DNA of 64,000 nucleotides, taken from Cryptomeria japonica. Its lineage: Eukaryota; Streptophyta; Pinopsida; Cupressales; Cupressaceae. Both the position numbers and the translations under genes were made by a program. Position 1 is the stretch's first letter; each line of letters opens with the position of its first letter. Shown here one piece after another: positions 47,601-58,085 of the stretch. The notes beneath the pieces are model-generated. The model ran no database searches. It was not told where the DNA came from and saw only the letters and a program-made list of their open reading frames with translations. Location: positions 139,888,747 through 139,952,746 of the forward strand of contig NC_081412.1 of the NCBI RefSeq assembly GCF_030272615.1. The letters are read 5' to 3'.

Positions 47601-47732
47601 GCGTTCCTGGATGATTGGTCCATCTACAGTGGGGAGAAGACGCATCTGAAGGCACTCGGAGAATGTATGGACAGGTGCCGAAGGGCACGACTCGCACTGA
47701 ACCCTAAGAAATGCAGATTCATGGTACCTTAG
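44520..47732 (+). CDS. R4 gag-protease-reverse transcriptase ORF
   Basis: An open frame of 1,070 codons from ATG 44520. In-frame similarity upstream suggests the ancestral start lay earlier. Order: gag capsid (LPKFNGDSKDDPARHCRTC at about residue 77; WDELKKAFEKEF), Ser- and acid-rich linker, four CX2CX4HX4C zinc knuckles at about 294, 313, 389 and 412, protease with VDGGS near 583-586 and ILGRGWL, then RT (EIRICVDFRQLNAVTIKDPF, MPFGLCNAPATF, catalytic FLDD at about 1029-1032). It ends at TAG 47730 just before GRLLRHIVCKAGL, so RT's thumb and later domains are cut off. FLDD instead of YLDD and the tRNA-Asp PBS fit the Athila/Tat branch. Confidence 0.95.
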   Translation: MVVALTLQREDHRREPGTGDGEGEANRTVGTRQNTVPLVTTTRDISGIGGSSAGGQTRPQPPPSGRLPSMATKQKLPKFNGDSKDDPARHCRTCETIWTANGVTDQDEWMKQFPATLRGVAIDWYSNLDKTGVTTWDELKKAFEKEFRLLRDDNEIVSEIYGTKQGKEETVRAYGRWLKELVGKMESQPADGLKKRWFVEGLNPKLRRKMKIVPPTSYDDAYNRAMDLESENKTAKKKKNRSSSSSEDDTLEEESSSDEKPKKKVTALQKDMERMLKEFKTMKGTTSKDDELWCTDCKESGHTKGACPKKAFCDICQIMRHSTKECPYNLKARNQQVLFAHEQPSTSDSNNNASSGGYRGNRRGGRGNNNNSTRNRVQYDAKGRPMIQCRACNQWGHYARECNNNDTAQKLCRWCGPGDHEDADCPKSGVGANLIDIEGNTRGKEAILALTQGQAKEARYPHPRTEKQRMTEAREEIERAMKAQRGETHDSSGPYCTDAERNIVWQMLQMEVPVKLEDLLHTIPQLGTMLLGTKVDIPKPRDMDAPILGSSATNPVVLTVNNGRHPAVVEMGILGTILTDTIVDGGSRVNVLPEDTWKKLGKPTLWPPTFNLLGADQHGIKPLGMSMAQQVTVGTQPFVLDFVVIPLKQKGYDAILGRGWLVAAKANHNWKRNTLSMESGGKKFTIDLRTQLVSEELASSSGFESERENDPRDEGREGMDPDAKGILKIGGCCLEDDIDSLNGLFHWQQEDYEMFSPSCNVLSVEGEGEEPDQYPPEYGEYKEGEATMDTVPAHQFRNKEAMKYEEPTVKPLNLGTETDKKIILVGDDWNPVLKTAAFKIFTEYKDVFAWTYKDLKGVPLELCVHRILLVPGAVPVRQRPYRMNKNYAAKVQKEIERMLEAKIIFRVQNSEWVSPIVISLKKDGNEIRICVDFRQLNAVTIKDPFPIPFTDSILEEVAGHEIYSFMDGFSGYNQISIAEEDTLKTTFVVEDGVYAYNRMPFGLCNAPATFQRIILHIFDKMSVGNFKAFLDDWSIYSGEKTHLKALGECMDRCRRARLALNPKKCRFMVP

Positions 47733-48612
47733 GGTAGACTACTCAGACACATAGTGTGTAAAGCGGGACTTAAAACAGACCCGGATAAAGTTCGGGTGAT
47801 TGTGGAGATGGAACCCCCACAGGATGTCTCAGGGGTAAAATCTTTTTTGGGACACCGGATATTACCGAAGGTTTATAAAAAATTTCTCCCAGATATCTTA
47901 CCCCCTGGATAACCTCACAAGAAAAGGGGAACCGTATGTATGGGGAACGGCACAGTCGGAATCCTTCGAGGAATTGAAATCACGACTGTTGGCGGCACCA
48001 ATATTGGCCTACCCAAACTGGGACAGAGAATTTCATGTGCACGTTGACGCCTCCAACTATGCAATAGGTGCAACATTAGCACAAGTTGGGAATCATGGGT
48101 TGGATCACCCGGTCTACTTCGCCAGTAGACTACTCTCGAAAGCTGAGAGGAATTACAGTACAACTGAACGGGAAGCGCTCGGCATGGTTTACGCAGTACA
48201 GAAGTTCCGACATTATTTGTTGGCGACACCCTTCACCTTCTATGTAGACCACCAAGCTTTGATGTACTTGGTGAATAAACCTAGTATTCAAGGACGGGTG
48301 AGTCAGTGGCTGTTATTACTGCAAGAATTCACATTCAACATTATAGTACGGCCAGGGAAGAGCCATGTGATCGCGGACCAACTGTCACGAATCAAGTCGG
48401 GAGAACGAGCGGAGGGGGTGAATGATGATTTTTCGGATGCGCACTTATTCCGGATTGCGGTTTTACCATCCTGGTACACTCGTATTGGCGAGTACCTATC
48501 GACGTCCCAGTTCCCTCGGGATATGCCACCAGGGGAACGACGCAAATTGGTCCTAAGGAGCCGAACGTTCCAACTGATCAATGGACTCCTTTACAAAATG
48601 GGGACAGATTAA
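47733..48612 (+). pseudogene. R4 RT connection and RNase H
   Basis: After the TAG, GRLLRHIVCKAGLKTDPDKV continues to VKSFLGH. A frameshift near 47855 moves coding to another frame (YYRRFIKNFSQISYPLDNL). RNase H follows: FHVHVDASNYAIGATLAQ, TEREALGMVYAVQKFRHYLL, FYVDHQALMYL, HVIADQLSRI. It ends at TAA 48610, where CAA would continue into VLHRCVMEEEIPG. Confidence 0.92.
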
Positions 48613-49762
48613 GTACTCCACCGATGCGTGATGGAGGAAGAGATACCGGGGATTTTGAAGGAAGCACACGAAGGACCCGCGGGAGGTCATATGGGGCCGG
48701 ACACGACGGCCAGGAAAGTACTGTTAGCCGGACTATGGTGGCCGACGCTACACAGCGACACCAGAGAATGGGTCGGAAGCTGTGATACATGCCAGAGGGC
48801 CGGAAAACCACTAAAACGAGACTTCATGCCATTAAACCCTTCAGCGGCACGAGTTATTCGAACGTTGGGGGCTTGATTTTGTGGGGCCTTTAAAAGTCAG
48901 CAGACCGCGGCGATGTACATATATCATGGTAGCTACGGAATACTTGACAAAATGGGTCGAAGCACGGGCCCTACCTGATAACACCACCGTGAGTACAGCC
49001 AGATTTATTTATGAACAAATTATCACGAGATATGGAATTCCGCTTCAGATAACCAGTGACAGAGGAGGCCATTTTGTGAACCATGTGGTGAGACTCCTTA
49101 CGACAGAATTCAAAATTTTTCACTCCTTGTCCAGTCCGTATTATCCGAGGGCCAATGGTCAAGCGGAGGCGACCAACAAGATTCTGGTTTCCGTCATCTA
49201 TAAGTCGTGCGGGGTAGAAAAGGAAGATTGGGAGGAGCGACTACCGTCGGTGTTATGGGCATACCGCACCACCTACAAAGTAACGACGGGCCAGACACCA
49301 TTTCAATTAATGTACGGACAGGAAGCGGTAGTACCGATGGAGTTCATGGTGCCAAGTCTCCGAATTGCTATGGAGAATAAACTTGGCGATATGGAGAGCC
49401 TGAGGGAGCGCCTGTATGCTCTAAACAAACTCGATGAACGAAGGCTGATGGCACAATGGGTGACAGACGTGGCCCAGCAACGAAGGAAACATTGGCACGA
49501 CCAACACATTCGGCGGGCGAGGTTCACCCCGGGGCAGTTAGTCTTGAAATATAATGGACGAAACGAAATTAAACCGGGGAAATTCAAAGTCCGATGGTTA
49601 GGGCCCTTCCGGATACGTGAGGTCAACACGAACGGGGCGATAAAATTATGGACGCTGGACGGGAAGGAGATATCAGACGCAGTCAACGGGTCGAAACTGA
49701 AGGTCTATCACGAACGAAGGGAACCGGGAACCCCCAGTCAGACAGCTGCGGCTAAAAATTAG
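48613..49762 (+). pseudogene. R4 integrase
   Basis: The zinc-binding part (EAHEGPAGGHMGPDTTARKV and GSCDTCQRAGKP; HHCC) runs to about 48850, where a 1-base shift changes frame. The core continues as WGLDFVGPLKV, LQITSDRGGHFVNHVVRLL and YYPRANGQAEATNKILVSVI, with the D, D and E residues all present. The C-terminal domain has KVRWLGPFRIREV, a GPY/F-type motif, and no chromodomain. It ends with a TAG at 49760. It inserts element cDNA; the frameshift probably inactivates it. Confidence 0.92.
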
Positions 49763-49769
49763 AAAATTG

Positions 49770-50618
49770 GAAAAATATATATATATAAAAGAAAATTGAA
49801 AAAAAATATATATATATATAAGAAAGAACAAAAAAAAAAAAAAAAAAAAAGAAGAAAGATTGGGGTCCACCGTGCGGTGACCACCACGCGTTGGGACCAC
49901 CGTGCGGTGACCACCACGCGGGGACCACCACGCGGTGGAACCACCGTGCGGTGTCCACCGCACCATCGATAACCCACACCGAAGGCCAAAAAAAGAAACT
50001 ATAACGCCGCGCAAACCGAACGAAGGAAACACCGCCGAGGGAACGCAGGAAACACCACGCGACGCCGAAGGCACATCACGCCGCCCCGCGCAAAGGGAAA
50101 AGGAACGCCGAGGATAGAAGAAGCCCACATCGCACACCACCGAAGGCCGCGGTAAAGCACAAAACGCCGTACGAAGAAGACCACGCCGCACGAAGGGAAA
50201 ACCCCACGTAATCTCTGAAATGGTCCTTCATTCATTCGTTCTGTTTGTCAGTTGTGGTGATATTAAACTTGTAAATCCTTGCAAATAGTGCTTCAGGGCA
50301 GCACCATCCTCCGTGTGGGAGTTCGAGTTAAGAAGTAGGATATTAAACTGGCAAGGAAGTCGTGGCACGGGGCGGGTTGAAAGAGAATGTATGGCTTCAT
50401 AAGGAAGATGTGTTCTGTATACTTCCTGCTTCTCCATTTTCTCCTCCTGCTTCTGCATCTCCATTTGCTTTAGTTGGGGATTTGTTTTGAAAATTTATTG
50501 TTTGCGGCCGTCAGATTGTTTGTCGGGTTCGTGAGACTACAGAGCCACAGGTAGACCAGCCGCACGGCGGCAGCCAAAAACATAGAAGGCCGTTACAAAT
50601 CAGTTACAGGAAGAGTTA
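49770..50618 (+). other. R4 spacer with microsatellites and GC-rich palindromes
   Basis: Contains TA-repeats (49776-49820), an A-run (about 49831-49850) and, at 49862-49968, repeated CACCGTGCGGTG and CCACCACGCGGTGG palindromes. It then becomes purine-rich and GC-rich, with no convincing coding sequence until the extra ORF. Confidence 0.7.
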
Positions 50619-53126
50619 ATGGAGTCGGCAGGTAAAAGAAATTGGAAAAAACAGTTGCAGGATAGCAGCCATAGAAATAAGGATACGCGAGTTCTTCCTT
50701 CGGGTGTTCGCATAGCCGGTAGCACAATGCACGCCAAGCAGAAGAGAAAGCCACCACAGCAGCATGCCGCATGAGGGAAGAACGCATTGACCCCACAGCA
50801 TATCACCTTCGAGGGATTGAATGGGTCCGAATGCAGGAAGTGGTGGCAGGATACACCAGATGATGATTTGGTGAAGAAGAGCCTTCGGAAAGCAGGAGTG
50901 GAGTGGGCCATCCGAATGCCTGTGTTTGCTATCCGTGAGTATGAGGGAGCATTACGATTCATGGTTGATACCTTTGATAGCCATTCACGGACGAGTACTT
51001 TTGAGTACCTTGGGAAGGATATCACGGTATCCTTCAAACCGGCAGATTTTACGAGAGTGTTTGGCATTCCAGGAGTACATGGCAAGAAAGTGGAATTGAA
51101 AGCTAAGAAGATAACGTGGGAGGAAAAAGAATATTGGATTAAACGAGTATCCCGAGACTTGACCACAGCAGAATTGGAGAGCATTGTTGATGCCACGAAG
51201 AACTGTGGGATGCGTAGGTCTTTTGTTGCAGAGGGCCATTGGCGGTGCATAATGGACGTCATCAAGAGCGGGTTGACGGGGTCTAGTAGGGCATCGGACA
51301 TCACTCTCCCACAAATCATATTGATGAATGGACTTCTGAATGGCGTTGTGTATGATTGGGCTACATTGTTATCAGAGCGGATGTGCGAGTTCTTGATGAT
51401 GGAGCATCGCACGTTTTACATGCCCCACTATGCCATCGGATTGTTTCTGGAGGCCATGCGAGAAGTAGTACAGGAGGCAGAATTGGAGATACAGCCACAG
51501 AGACCATTGACTGTAGGTGAGCCTCCTATCATGCATTGGAGACACCTTGACATTGGCCATTCTTCTGCGAAACGGAAAAGGATAGTAGAGACCCCCTCGG
51601 CAGAACCTGATAGTGGAAGAGAGACTTCCAGCAGCGAAGAGGCTTCGGAGGAAGAGGATTCGGCGGAGGATAGTAGCAGTAGGGCGACAGAAGAGGGGAG
51701 GATGGAGCCCCCGGGGGAGCGAGTCTTGTTTGCGCCACCCTCACTACCACTTGGCACACTTGTGAGGTCATCCGCGGGAGTGGGAGGCACGTCGATTCCA
51801 ACTTTTGGGGAGGGCCACACACCCATTGCACTTGGGCCAATGCAGCAGGTGGCATCACCTTCCATCGTACCACCTCCGCAGGCTAGTGCGCCACCCGGGG
51901 GACCGCCTCCGGCCATAGAGGCACGTACAGAAGGCATGGCAGAGTCGTGTGGATCACCGCAGCAAGTAGTGGCAGAGGAGGAGCACAGGGAGGTGGTCGA
52001 CGCAGAGCCGCAGGTGCGGTTGGACGTTGTGGGATCCGAGGCAGTAGTGACTGTGTCTGCCTCTTTGTTGGAGGAGCCCCTGGAGAGACACACTTTCGAG
52101 GTGGAGAGAGGCCCGGAGGTGTTGAGTACGGATCCATCGGTGGTGGCTATGGGGAGTTGGCTGACCCGGCGATTTTAGATGACGGTGATGCAACCAGTAG
52201 GAGCTGTTGTACTCTCACCTCGGCGAGAGCCTCTGACGGAGGTGGTAGACTTGGAGGATTCATCGGGTGAGACACCGGTACCAGCAGTAGGGCATGAGAT
52301 AGGAGAAGTCATCCCTGCTATCCAGGAGCAGGCGGGGGTAGAGGAGACACCCTGGTCCCAGCCTTCGGGGCAGGATGGGGAGGACATTGAGGCTTACTTA
52401 GCAGATATGGTGACGAGGGGTCGGCGAGTGGTGGCAACGGCTCAGACGCGAGCTTTGCAGCAGGTTGTGGAGGAATTAGAGCAAGTCCTCCAGTTTATGC
52501 GAGTAGGCTGTTCGACAGCTTTTGCCACATGCTTTGAGTCATAGGGGTGGCCATCTATTCAGACAGATGCAATGCTTGCGGCTTGGAGTGTGCCTCAGCC
52601 CGTCGTGGAGGGTAGGGTGACTACTCTCGTCCGACAGATTGAGCAGGTTTACAGGGATGCCTACTATGCACTGCGGCAGACGCAGCATGAGTCCGCGGTC
52701 CGCGAGGCTGCTCGTCCAGAGATAGAGAGAGATCTCGCCGGACAGCAGGCTTCCTGGGCAGCCGAGAGGACGCAGTTGTTAGCACAGCTTGAGATAGCCC
52801 GTGCAGAGAAGGTTGCGGTTGGCATCCGCCTGTCGGAGGAGCAGAGTGCGCGGAGCCTTGTGCAGCAGGAGTTGGATGCTGTTACTACAGAGCGGGGTTT
52901 GTTGTAGACTCAGTTGGTCGGTATGACAAAGTCCGCGGATACCAAGGAGAAGGAGTTGCTGGAAGCTGCGCATATGGTGAAGACGGCTTTAGAGAAGGTG
53001 TTGGTGGCGGAGCGGGATGTGGCAGCACGCACTCAGCAGGTTTATGACCTCCGTGCCCGCCTGGCGGCCCAGACACCAGCATCCCAGCCTTCGACTTCAG
53101 GGACGCTTCCTCAGCCCCCTCCTTGA
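50619..53126 (+). pseudogene. R4 extra ORF in the env position
   Basis: A single frame from ATG 50619 (MESAGKRNWKKQLQDSSHR) to TGA 53124, 835 codons, interrupted by TGA 50772 and TAG at 52176, 52542 and 52905. Domain order: a basic N-terminus (KQKRKPPQQ), a globular part of about 250 residues with EYLGKDITVSFKPADFTRVF and GIPGVHGKK, a Ser/Glu- and Pro-rich middle, and a coiled-coil C-terminus rich in Ala, Glu and Gln (ERTQLLAQLEIARAEK). No signal peptide or membrane segment is visible, so I do not call it an envelope protein. The F-x-x-P motif and layout resemble element A's long ORF. Plant Tat/Athila elements are known to carry extra ORFs of unclear role. Confidence 0.8.
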
Positions 53127-53185
53127 CTTTGTTTTGGGTGTATATATGCATTGTCTCCATTTTGTTGTTAGTCGTCGGAGACGAC

Positions 53186-53205
53186 TTCTTTTTTGGGGGG
53201 GATGA
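53186..53205 (+). promoter_or_regulatory. R4 polypurine tract region
   Basis: A T-run and GGGGGGGATGA immediately precede the 3' LTR. The G-rich part is the likely plus-strand primer. Confidence 0.75.
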
Positions 53206-53483
53206 TGTTATCAGAAAATATGTATAGTTTAGTAATGTTAATTGTTGATAGTTAGTTAGCCGACGGGTAGGTAGTTGGAGTCGCGACGGTTGTGTCGCAC
53301 CCCTTCGGCTGACATATATTGTACCACCTCCGGGTGTTGGAGGACATGTAATGTTGACGACAGATTATAATATGAACATCTTTTGACATTAATGGCAAGC
53401 TTATTCTGGTACTTCTTTTGTATTTGCATTGTGCATTGCTGTTCGATTTCTGTATTCTTCCTGTTTACCCAGTGAGGTAAACA
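53206..53483 (+). repeat. R4 3' LTR
   Basis: 278 bp, 276 of them identical to the 5' LTR, followed by the GGTTT target duplication. Confidence 0.95.
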
Positions 53484-53488
53484 GGTTT

Positions 53489-55305
53489 GACAATCAAACT
53501 TAGTTTTAGGCCCATAGCCTTTGGCTTACTCAACTCACCAACCAAGGGTCAAAACCTCAAAAAGGGATTACACACTGTCCAAGGTCCTATATGTCATTTG
53601 TTTCACTGTTCTAGGATGATCTCACAAAGTTCCATGAGTCCCAGAGTCCTCCTTGCAATCGGGTTCTTGTAAAGTGTGTTATGCAATCAAAAGGCTACTA
53701 GCTCTTGAGGGGTAATTGACACTTTTTTACTTGTCTTGCTCTACGATGGGTCTCTCCTCTAACAACCTTGATTTGGATGGTAGTTTTAAGGTATATGCTA
53801 GTGTATTTTCATGGTTTAGGCCATTGTTAGTGTAAAATGAGGACTGTCCACTATTTGTGGCATAATTGTAGGGTTTGGTAGGGTTTAGACCCAAGAACAT
53901 AGAGAAATCTTCCCAACTCCACTAATCAAGCCTCCAAACTGGCTTAGGACTTCTGCCACACCAAATAAAGCCTTCCCCTATTACTGCCCTGCAAACATAA
54001 TGCCAAACACTTGGCACACATCTGAGAAAGGAAGTGGAATACCACTGTCACTGTCAAAATACTGCCTTTTACCAGTCAGCTGCTGCCACCTCTTTGGACC
54101 TGCATAACAAGGGGATTGAACTGGAAGTACACCTCAATGAGGTCGGCAAAACACTAATGAACTTCCCTTTTACACACCCTTCATGGTTATAAGGCTTGGA
54201 TTATGCTTTGAAGCATTCCTTGAGCATTTTGACAAACACAATTTAGAAAAACAGTGAACTCACTGTTTTGTTTACAAAGTGAGAATGTTTAATAAGAACA
54301 AGCTACTCTTAACAAACCAAGGTGATCTTCAACACCCTTGGCCATATGTCCAGACCTCTGCCTCATACATTTGTTCACTCCAAATTTCTTTTGGGTGCAA
54401 ATTTTGAGTTTTTGATCATGCTACTAGCCGAGTAATCAATACTTGCCTAGTATTCACTCAAGTCCTCCTTCCAAACACAATTTTGGCATAAAGTAAAACA
54501 TATGTACACTATATACATGAGTGCCAACTTGACTAAATCCATTTTGTGGGATCCCAGACCTGGATTAGTCAAGTGGTGGCAATTTTGGAACCTCAAACCC
54601 TTGACAGGGCAGTGAGCGCACAGAAGTTAAATATTTTTGCACAAACAAATTGCCAAAGGAAACCAGTACAACAGTCACTTGGAGAGCATTGTAGAACTTC
54701 TATTCACACTTTCCCAAGGTACAGTACGGACTAGCAAAGCTACAGTACGAACTGTTACTCCAAAGAAGCAAAAAACAGTGATAAAAGCCAAAATTTCATA
54801 ATTTTTGTTAGGAATCTCTTGCTCTTACAATCACCAACCTTCTTCAAAGCAAAGATAGGTCTTTTTATACTCCAACAAGTTAGTTATCAAGCCCAATACG
54901 GACATGAGGCTTCCACAACTTCATTTTGCAAGAAAAGTAAAAAAATGACAACTTTTACAAGCCCAAATGACAACATTTCTTGCTCCAAAAGACATTTTTG
55001 ACAATCTATCCTTATCAACTTGTCTAGACACCTTAGACATGCTTAAAAACACTTATCAAACATGTTTCAATGCTTTGGAAAGCATTAGAAGACCTTTTTG
55101 GCAATTTTGCACATTTTTGCCAAAAATTGTCTACTTAAAGCCTAGAAGGCAAAACTTGACCTCTTGAGCCCAAAATGAGATCAAATCCATTAAACGAGAC
55201 ACACAACAACCTAAAACAACATTATAAACTTGACACAAGACATTACAAACATGAAACCATTAAATACTCAAAAAGGGGAGTTTTGCTCAACTAGGTGCTC
55301 CTTCA
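53489..55305 (-). repeat. R3 5' LTR, remaining part
   Basis: It continues the LTR broken at 43210. On the minus strand it probably begins TGAAGGAGCACC (55305), pairing with the TGATAGG of its other end, and has a TATA box (GTATAAAAAG) near 54866. The total LTR would be about 2.1 kb. The outer boundary rests on the abrupt end of R2's gag frame there, since no second LTR survives. Confidence 0.6.
54860..54874 (-). promoter_or_regulatory. TATA box of R3 LTR
   Basis: GAGTATAAAAAGACC on the minus strand, about 440 bp from the proposed LTR start. Confidence 0.45.
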
Positions 55306-56250
55306 CCACTTGACCTCATGGAGCTCATTTGAGGATGTAGAGGGCATGGATGATTGTCCTGCGGGTGCCATGGGGATAGGAGCCAAGGTGGGTTGTTGAG
55401 TAGGAGATTCGGGGAAGAGAGGCATTAAAGGCCTTGGAGCTATCTTCACAGCCTGAATCAAACAATTTTCTGCCCTGATGGCTATGTCATATGCACCCGG
55501 CAAAGAGGCTCCACCCATTAATTGTACCATGACAGCTATATTGCTGTTGAGAGCTCTAAGATAATACAGGAAGGCATGATTTGGAGATGGCTTCACTAGA
55601 GTAGGAATTCTATTCCATGTCTTATGGGATCTGAAATTGAAATCTCCCATGAACTCGTGGGGTGCCCTCTTGATCGTAGTCAACTGCTCCACAAGTAATA
55701 GGTGATCACGTTTGTCTTCGAAATGGTTGCACAACCTCTCCCCCAATTCATCCCAATTGTGAATGGAGCTAGATGGCAACCCTCTATACCACTGCAAAGC
55801 TTTGCCTTTCAAAGATGTGGCTAAGATTCTGACAACAACATCACCTTGAGTGATATTATGGACGAAGTAGATGTTTACAATGTCTTGAATCTGCTCAATG
55901 GGCGTAGTAGCTGTTTCACCAATGAAGTATGGTATACTGTTGAACGCAGCCACTAATATGTCATTCCATTGAGTCAAAATAAGGGGACTCCCCCCATTGA
56001 AGGTAACAAAAAATTGATTTCTTGCCATGTGAAACAATGGTCTATGGATATAAGTGGTGGGAGCCCTTGATAGTAATGGTCTTGTAAATGGAGGGGTGGA
56101 ATGAAACCTGGGAGATGGAGTGTTTACAACCTTGACCTCCCTAATGGGTGATAATGAAGGTCTACCTCTTCGTCTTCTAGAGCCTGAAGATGAGAGTTCT
56201 TCGAATTGGAAACTACCTCTAGAAGACGCCCTTGTATGAATTCTGGGCAT
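55306..56250 (-). pseudogene. R2 gag, truncated by R3
   Basis: 315 codons from ATG 56250 (MPRIHTRASSRGSFQFEEL). The N-terminus is basic and Ser/Arg-rich. The capsid core includes ITQGDVVVRILATSLKGKAL, QWYRGLPSSSIHNWDELGER and LCNHFEDKRDHLL. The frame stops where the R3 LTR begins, so the nucleocapsid end is displaced. It forms the particle shell in intact relatives. Confidence 0.85.
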
Positions 56251-56550
56251 GAAATCCGGAGCTGCAACAACTCATGGGCAAGCAGTGGACCTGTTGAGCA
56301 GAGACTTTGGAACCTCGGGGTTCCGGGGTTCTGGACTCCAGCAATTCGGAACCTGGGGGTTTCGGACCTCCGGAGTTGTGAGAGTTGCGATGACTTGGAA
56401 ACCTGGGGGTTCCGGGGTCCCAGAGTTATGAACTTCGTGTGAACAAGAACTGAACCTTGAGCAGAGTCGCCAAGTGCTTGAAAGGTGACTGCCTCTAAAG
56501 GCTGAAACACTAAGAATTAGCACTGAATCCTTAGCATGTATGTCGGACTT

Positions 56551-56569
56551 AGTCCCACCGGGCGTGCCA
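56551..56569 (-). promoter_or_regulatory. R2 primer binding site
   Basis: Minus-strand TGGCACGCCCGGTGGGACT lies five bases from the LTR, the expected primer position. I do not assign the tRNA from memory. Confidence 0.7.
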
Positions 56570-56574
56570 AAAAT

Positions 56575-58080
56575 TGTTATCACAAAAGCTCACACCCTTG
56601 CTGAGCTATCAATTAGCAACCTTGTGAAACATGGAAACAACCCTGAAGTGTGGGACCTTGCGCAAGGGGATTGAGTCTCCGGAGAAGGCCGACTTCCTTG
56701 TCAATCCAGGTGCAGGTGTTGAACCAACTCAACACTTCAAAACCAACTCCTAGGGCTATCCTAACAAATTGCAGAGGTAAAGGGAAGAGAGAAATGCTTC
56801 AAATAAAAGGAGGTGATGTACCAAGAAGAGATTGTTCCTCTCCCTACCTGAAATGACACAAAGAATCAACTAAAAAACCCAGGAGATGCACAAACTTCAG
56901 TTGTATGAGTGACCCCAATGCATGTATGGAGGTTAGAATTCGCTGAATGCCAAGAGGGGAGAAGGTTTCCCACAAGTCACTCTCAGAAATAAGTTAACAC
57001 AGCATAAATGAGAGAAGAGCCACAAAACATACACATATGATGAAGGTAAGAAAACATACACAACATACATAAGTTGAAAGAAGGCAAGAATGGTGATTTC
57101 AATTAATTATAAGGCCAATGGCCAACTTACAGTTGCAAAATACAGAATAATTTAAGAGAAGTGAGAGAGCATAGAATAGCTCAAGCCAGCAGGGAGAGAA
57201 CCCTTTACAATGAGGCTTAACAACCTTTATATAGAAAAATGGTTACAAGAGTGATCATGACCTTTGTATGTCAATCTGGGAGTGCAGGGAAGTGCATGCA
57301 CTTGACTTCTCTACATGCAAGCAACTTAGCCATACCCACAAAAGGCAACCTTGAGAAGGGTGGATTGACTGACCTTCCAAAGTCAGAGTATGCAGACACG
57401 ACATAAGTCACCACAACAAGCATGGCCCTGTACCTCCCTTGATGGAAATCCTGCCAAAAACATTAAATACACCCCTTTGGCTCCATAAAAGAAGGTGCAT
57501 AAGTCACAAAAGTTGTCGAAGCATTTAAAGCTTGGAGTGTTGATCACACCATCCAAAAGTGTCGCCAGTCGGAAAGAAGTCTCGGGACTTCGGAAACTCG
57601 GGTTCCCAAAGTGGGGAAGACAAGGAAAGAACTTCGGAACCTCGAGGTTCCGGAGTTCCAGGGAACTGAGAAGGAGGCAAGGGAAAGGCGGAACTTAGCA
57701 AAGGAACTTGAGAACCACGAGTCCGGAGTTTCGGGGAACAGAAGAGGAGGGGAAAGAAAGGGAGGAACTTCGGAACCTCGGGGTTCCGGAGTTCTGGGAA
57801 AAGAAAGGAGAGGCAGCAAAAGGAAGGAACTTTGGAACCTTGGGGTTCCAGAGAAGGAAAACAAGAGAAGGCAAAGAGAAAGAACTTCGGAACCTTGAGG
57901 TTCCGGAGTTCTAGGGAAGGAAGAAAAGGCCTAGGGAGGAACTTCCTCCGGACAAGGCAACACCTCACACTTCATGATTCTTTTGCTTTTCTCCTTGATC
58001 AACGGGGGCAGCGTTGGTCCATGGATCGTATCTCTGATCGGTTCTTATTGATGGACCAAGGGTTTCATAAAATGACAACA
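56575..58080 (-). repeat. R2 5' LTR
   Basis: 1,506 bp from TGTTATCACAAAAGCTC to AAAATGACAACA. It matches the left LTR outside the hAT insertion, with about five hairpin units at 57620-57930. Confidence 0.92.
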
Positions 58081-58085
58081 GGTCT

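Larger units (their letters stand above)
43211..53483 (+). mobile_element. R4: young Athila/Tat-type Ty3 element
   Basis: Identical-length 278-bp LTRs (43211-43488 and 53206-53483) start TGTTATC and end GTAAACA. They differ at two positions only and are flanked by exact GGTTT (43206-43210 and 53484-53488). The PBS is of tRNA-Asp type. Gag-protease-RT, RNase H and integrase follow in order, then a GC-rich palindrome stretch, a large extra ORF and a purine tract. Despite its youth it has several in-frame stops and frameshifts, so it is probably not autonomous. It is inserted in the 5' LTR of R3. Confidence 0.95.
39914..55305 (-). mobile_element. R3: truncated chromovirus-like Ty3 element in R2
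   Basis: From a 5' LTR (55305 leftward to 42904, split by R4) and a tRNA-Met primer site, the minus strand carries gag, protease, RT and RNase H. Similarity stops abruptly within RNase H at about 39914, where R2 sequence takes over. Integrase, chromodomain and 3' LTR are missing. Its right edge cuts R2's gag frame exactly at TGGTGA. Chromovirus affiliation is inferred from RT ([33 protein letters not shown]); the chromodomain cannot be checked. Confidence 0.8.
32120..58080 (-). mobile_element. R2: Ty3/gypsy element nested in R1
   Basis: The LTRs start TGTTATCACAAAAGCTC and end AAAATGACAACA. They lie at 32120-35258 (enlarged by a hAT insertion and more tandem repeats) and 56575-58080. The flanks GGTCC (32115-32119) and GGTCT (58081-58085) match at 4 of 5. 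The internal domain encodes gag next to the right LTR, then protease, RNase H, RT, a second RNase H and integrase leftward, all broken. The RT (YLDD), integrase and archaeal-type RNase H place it in the Tat branch of plant Ty3. R3 and R4 separate gag from protease. The LTRs differ at about 5% by eye. Confidence 0.9.

Noticed and set aside
49673-50235. Minus-strand ORFs over the GC-rich R4 spacer
   Set aside because: They overlap microsatellites and palindromes and are antisense to the element; composition explains them.
50619-53126. A retroviral-type envelope gene
   Set aside because: No signal peptide, transmembrane segment or cleavage site is visible; the position is the only resemblance.
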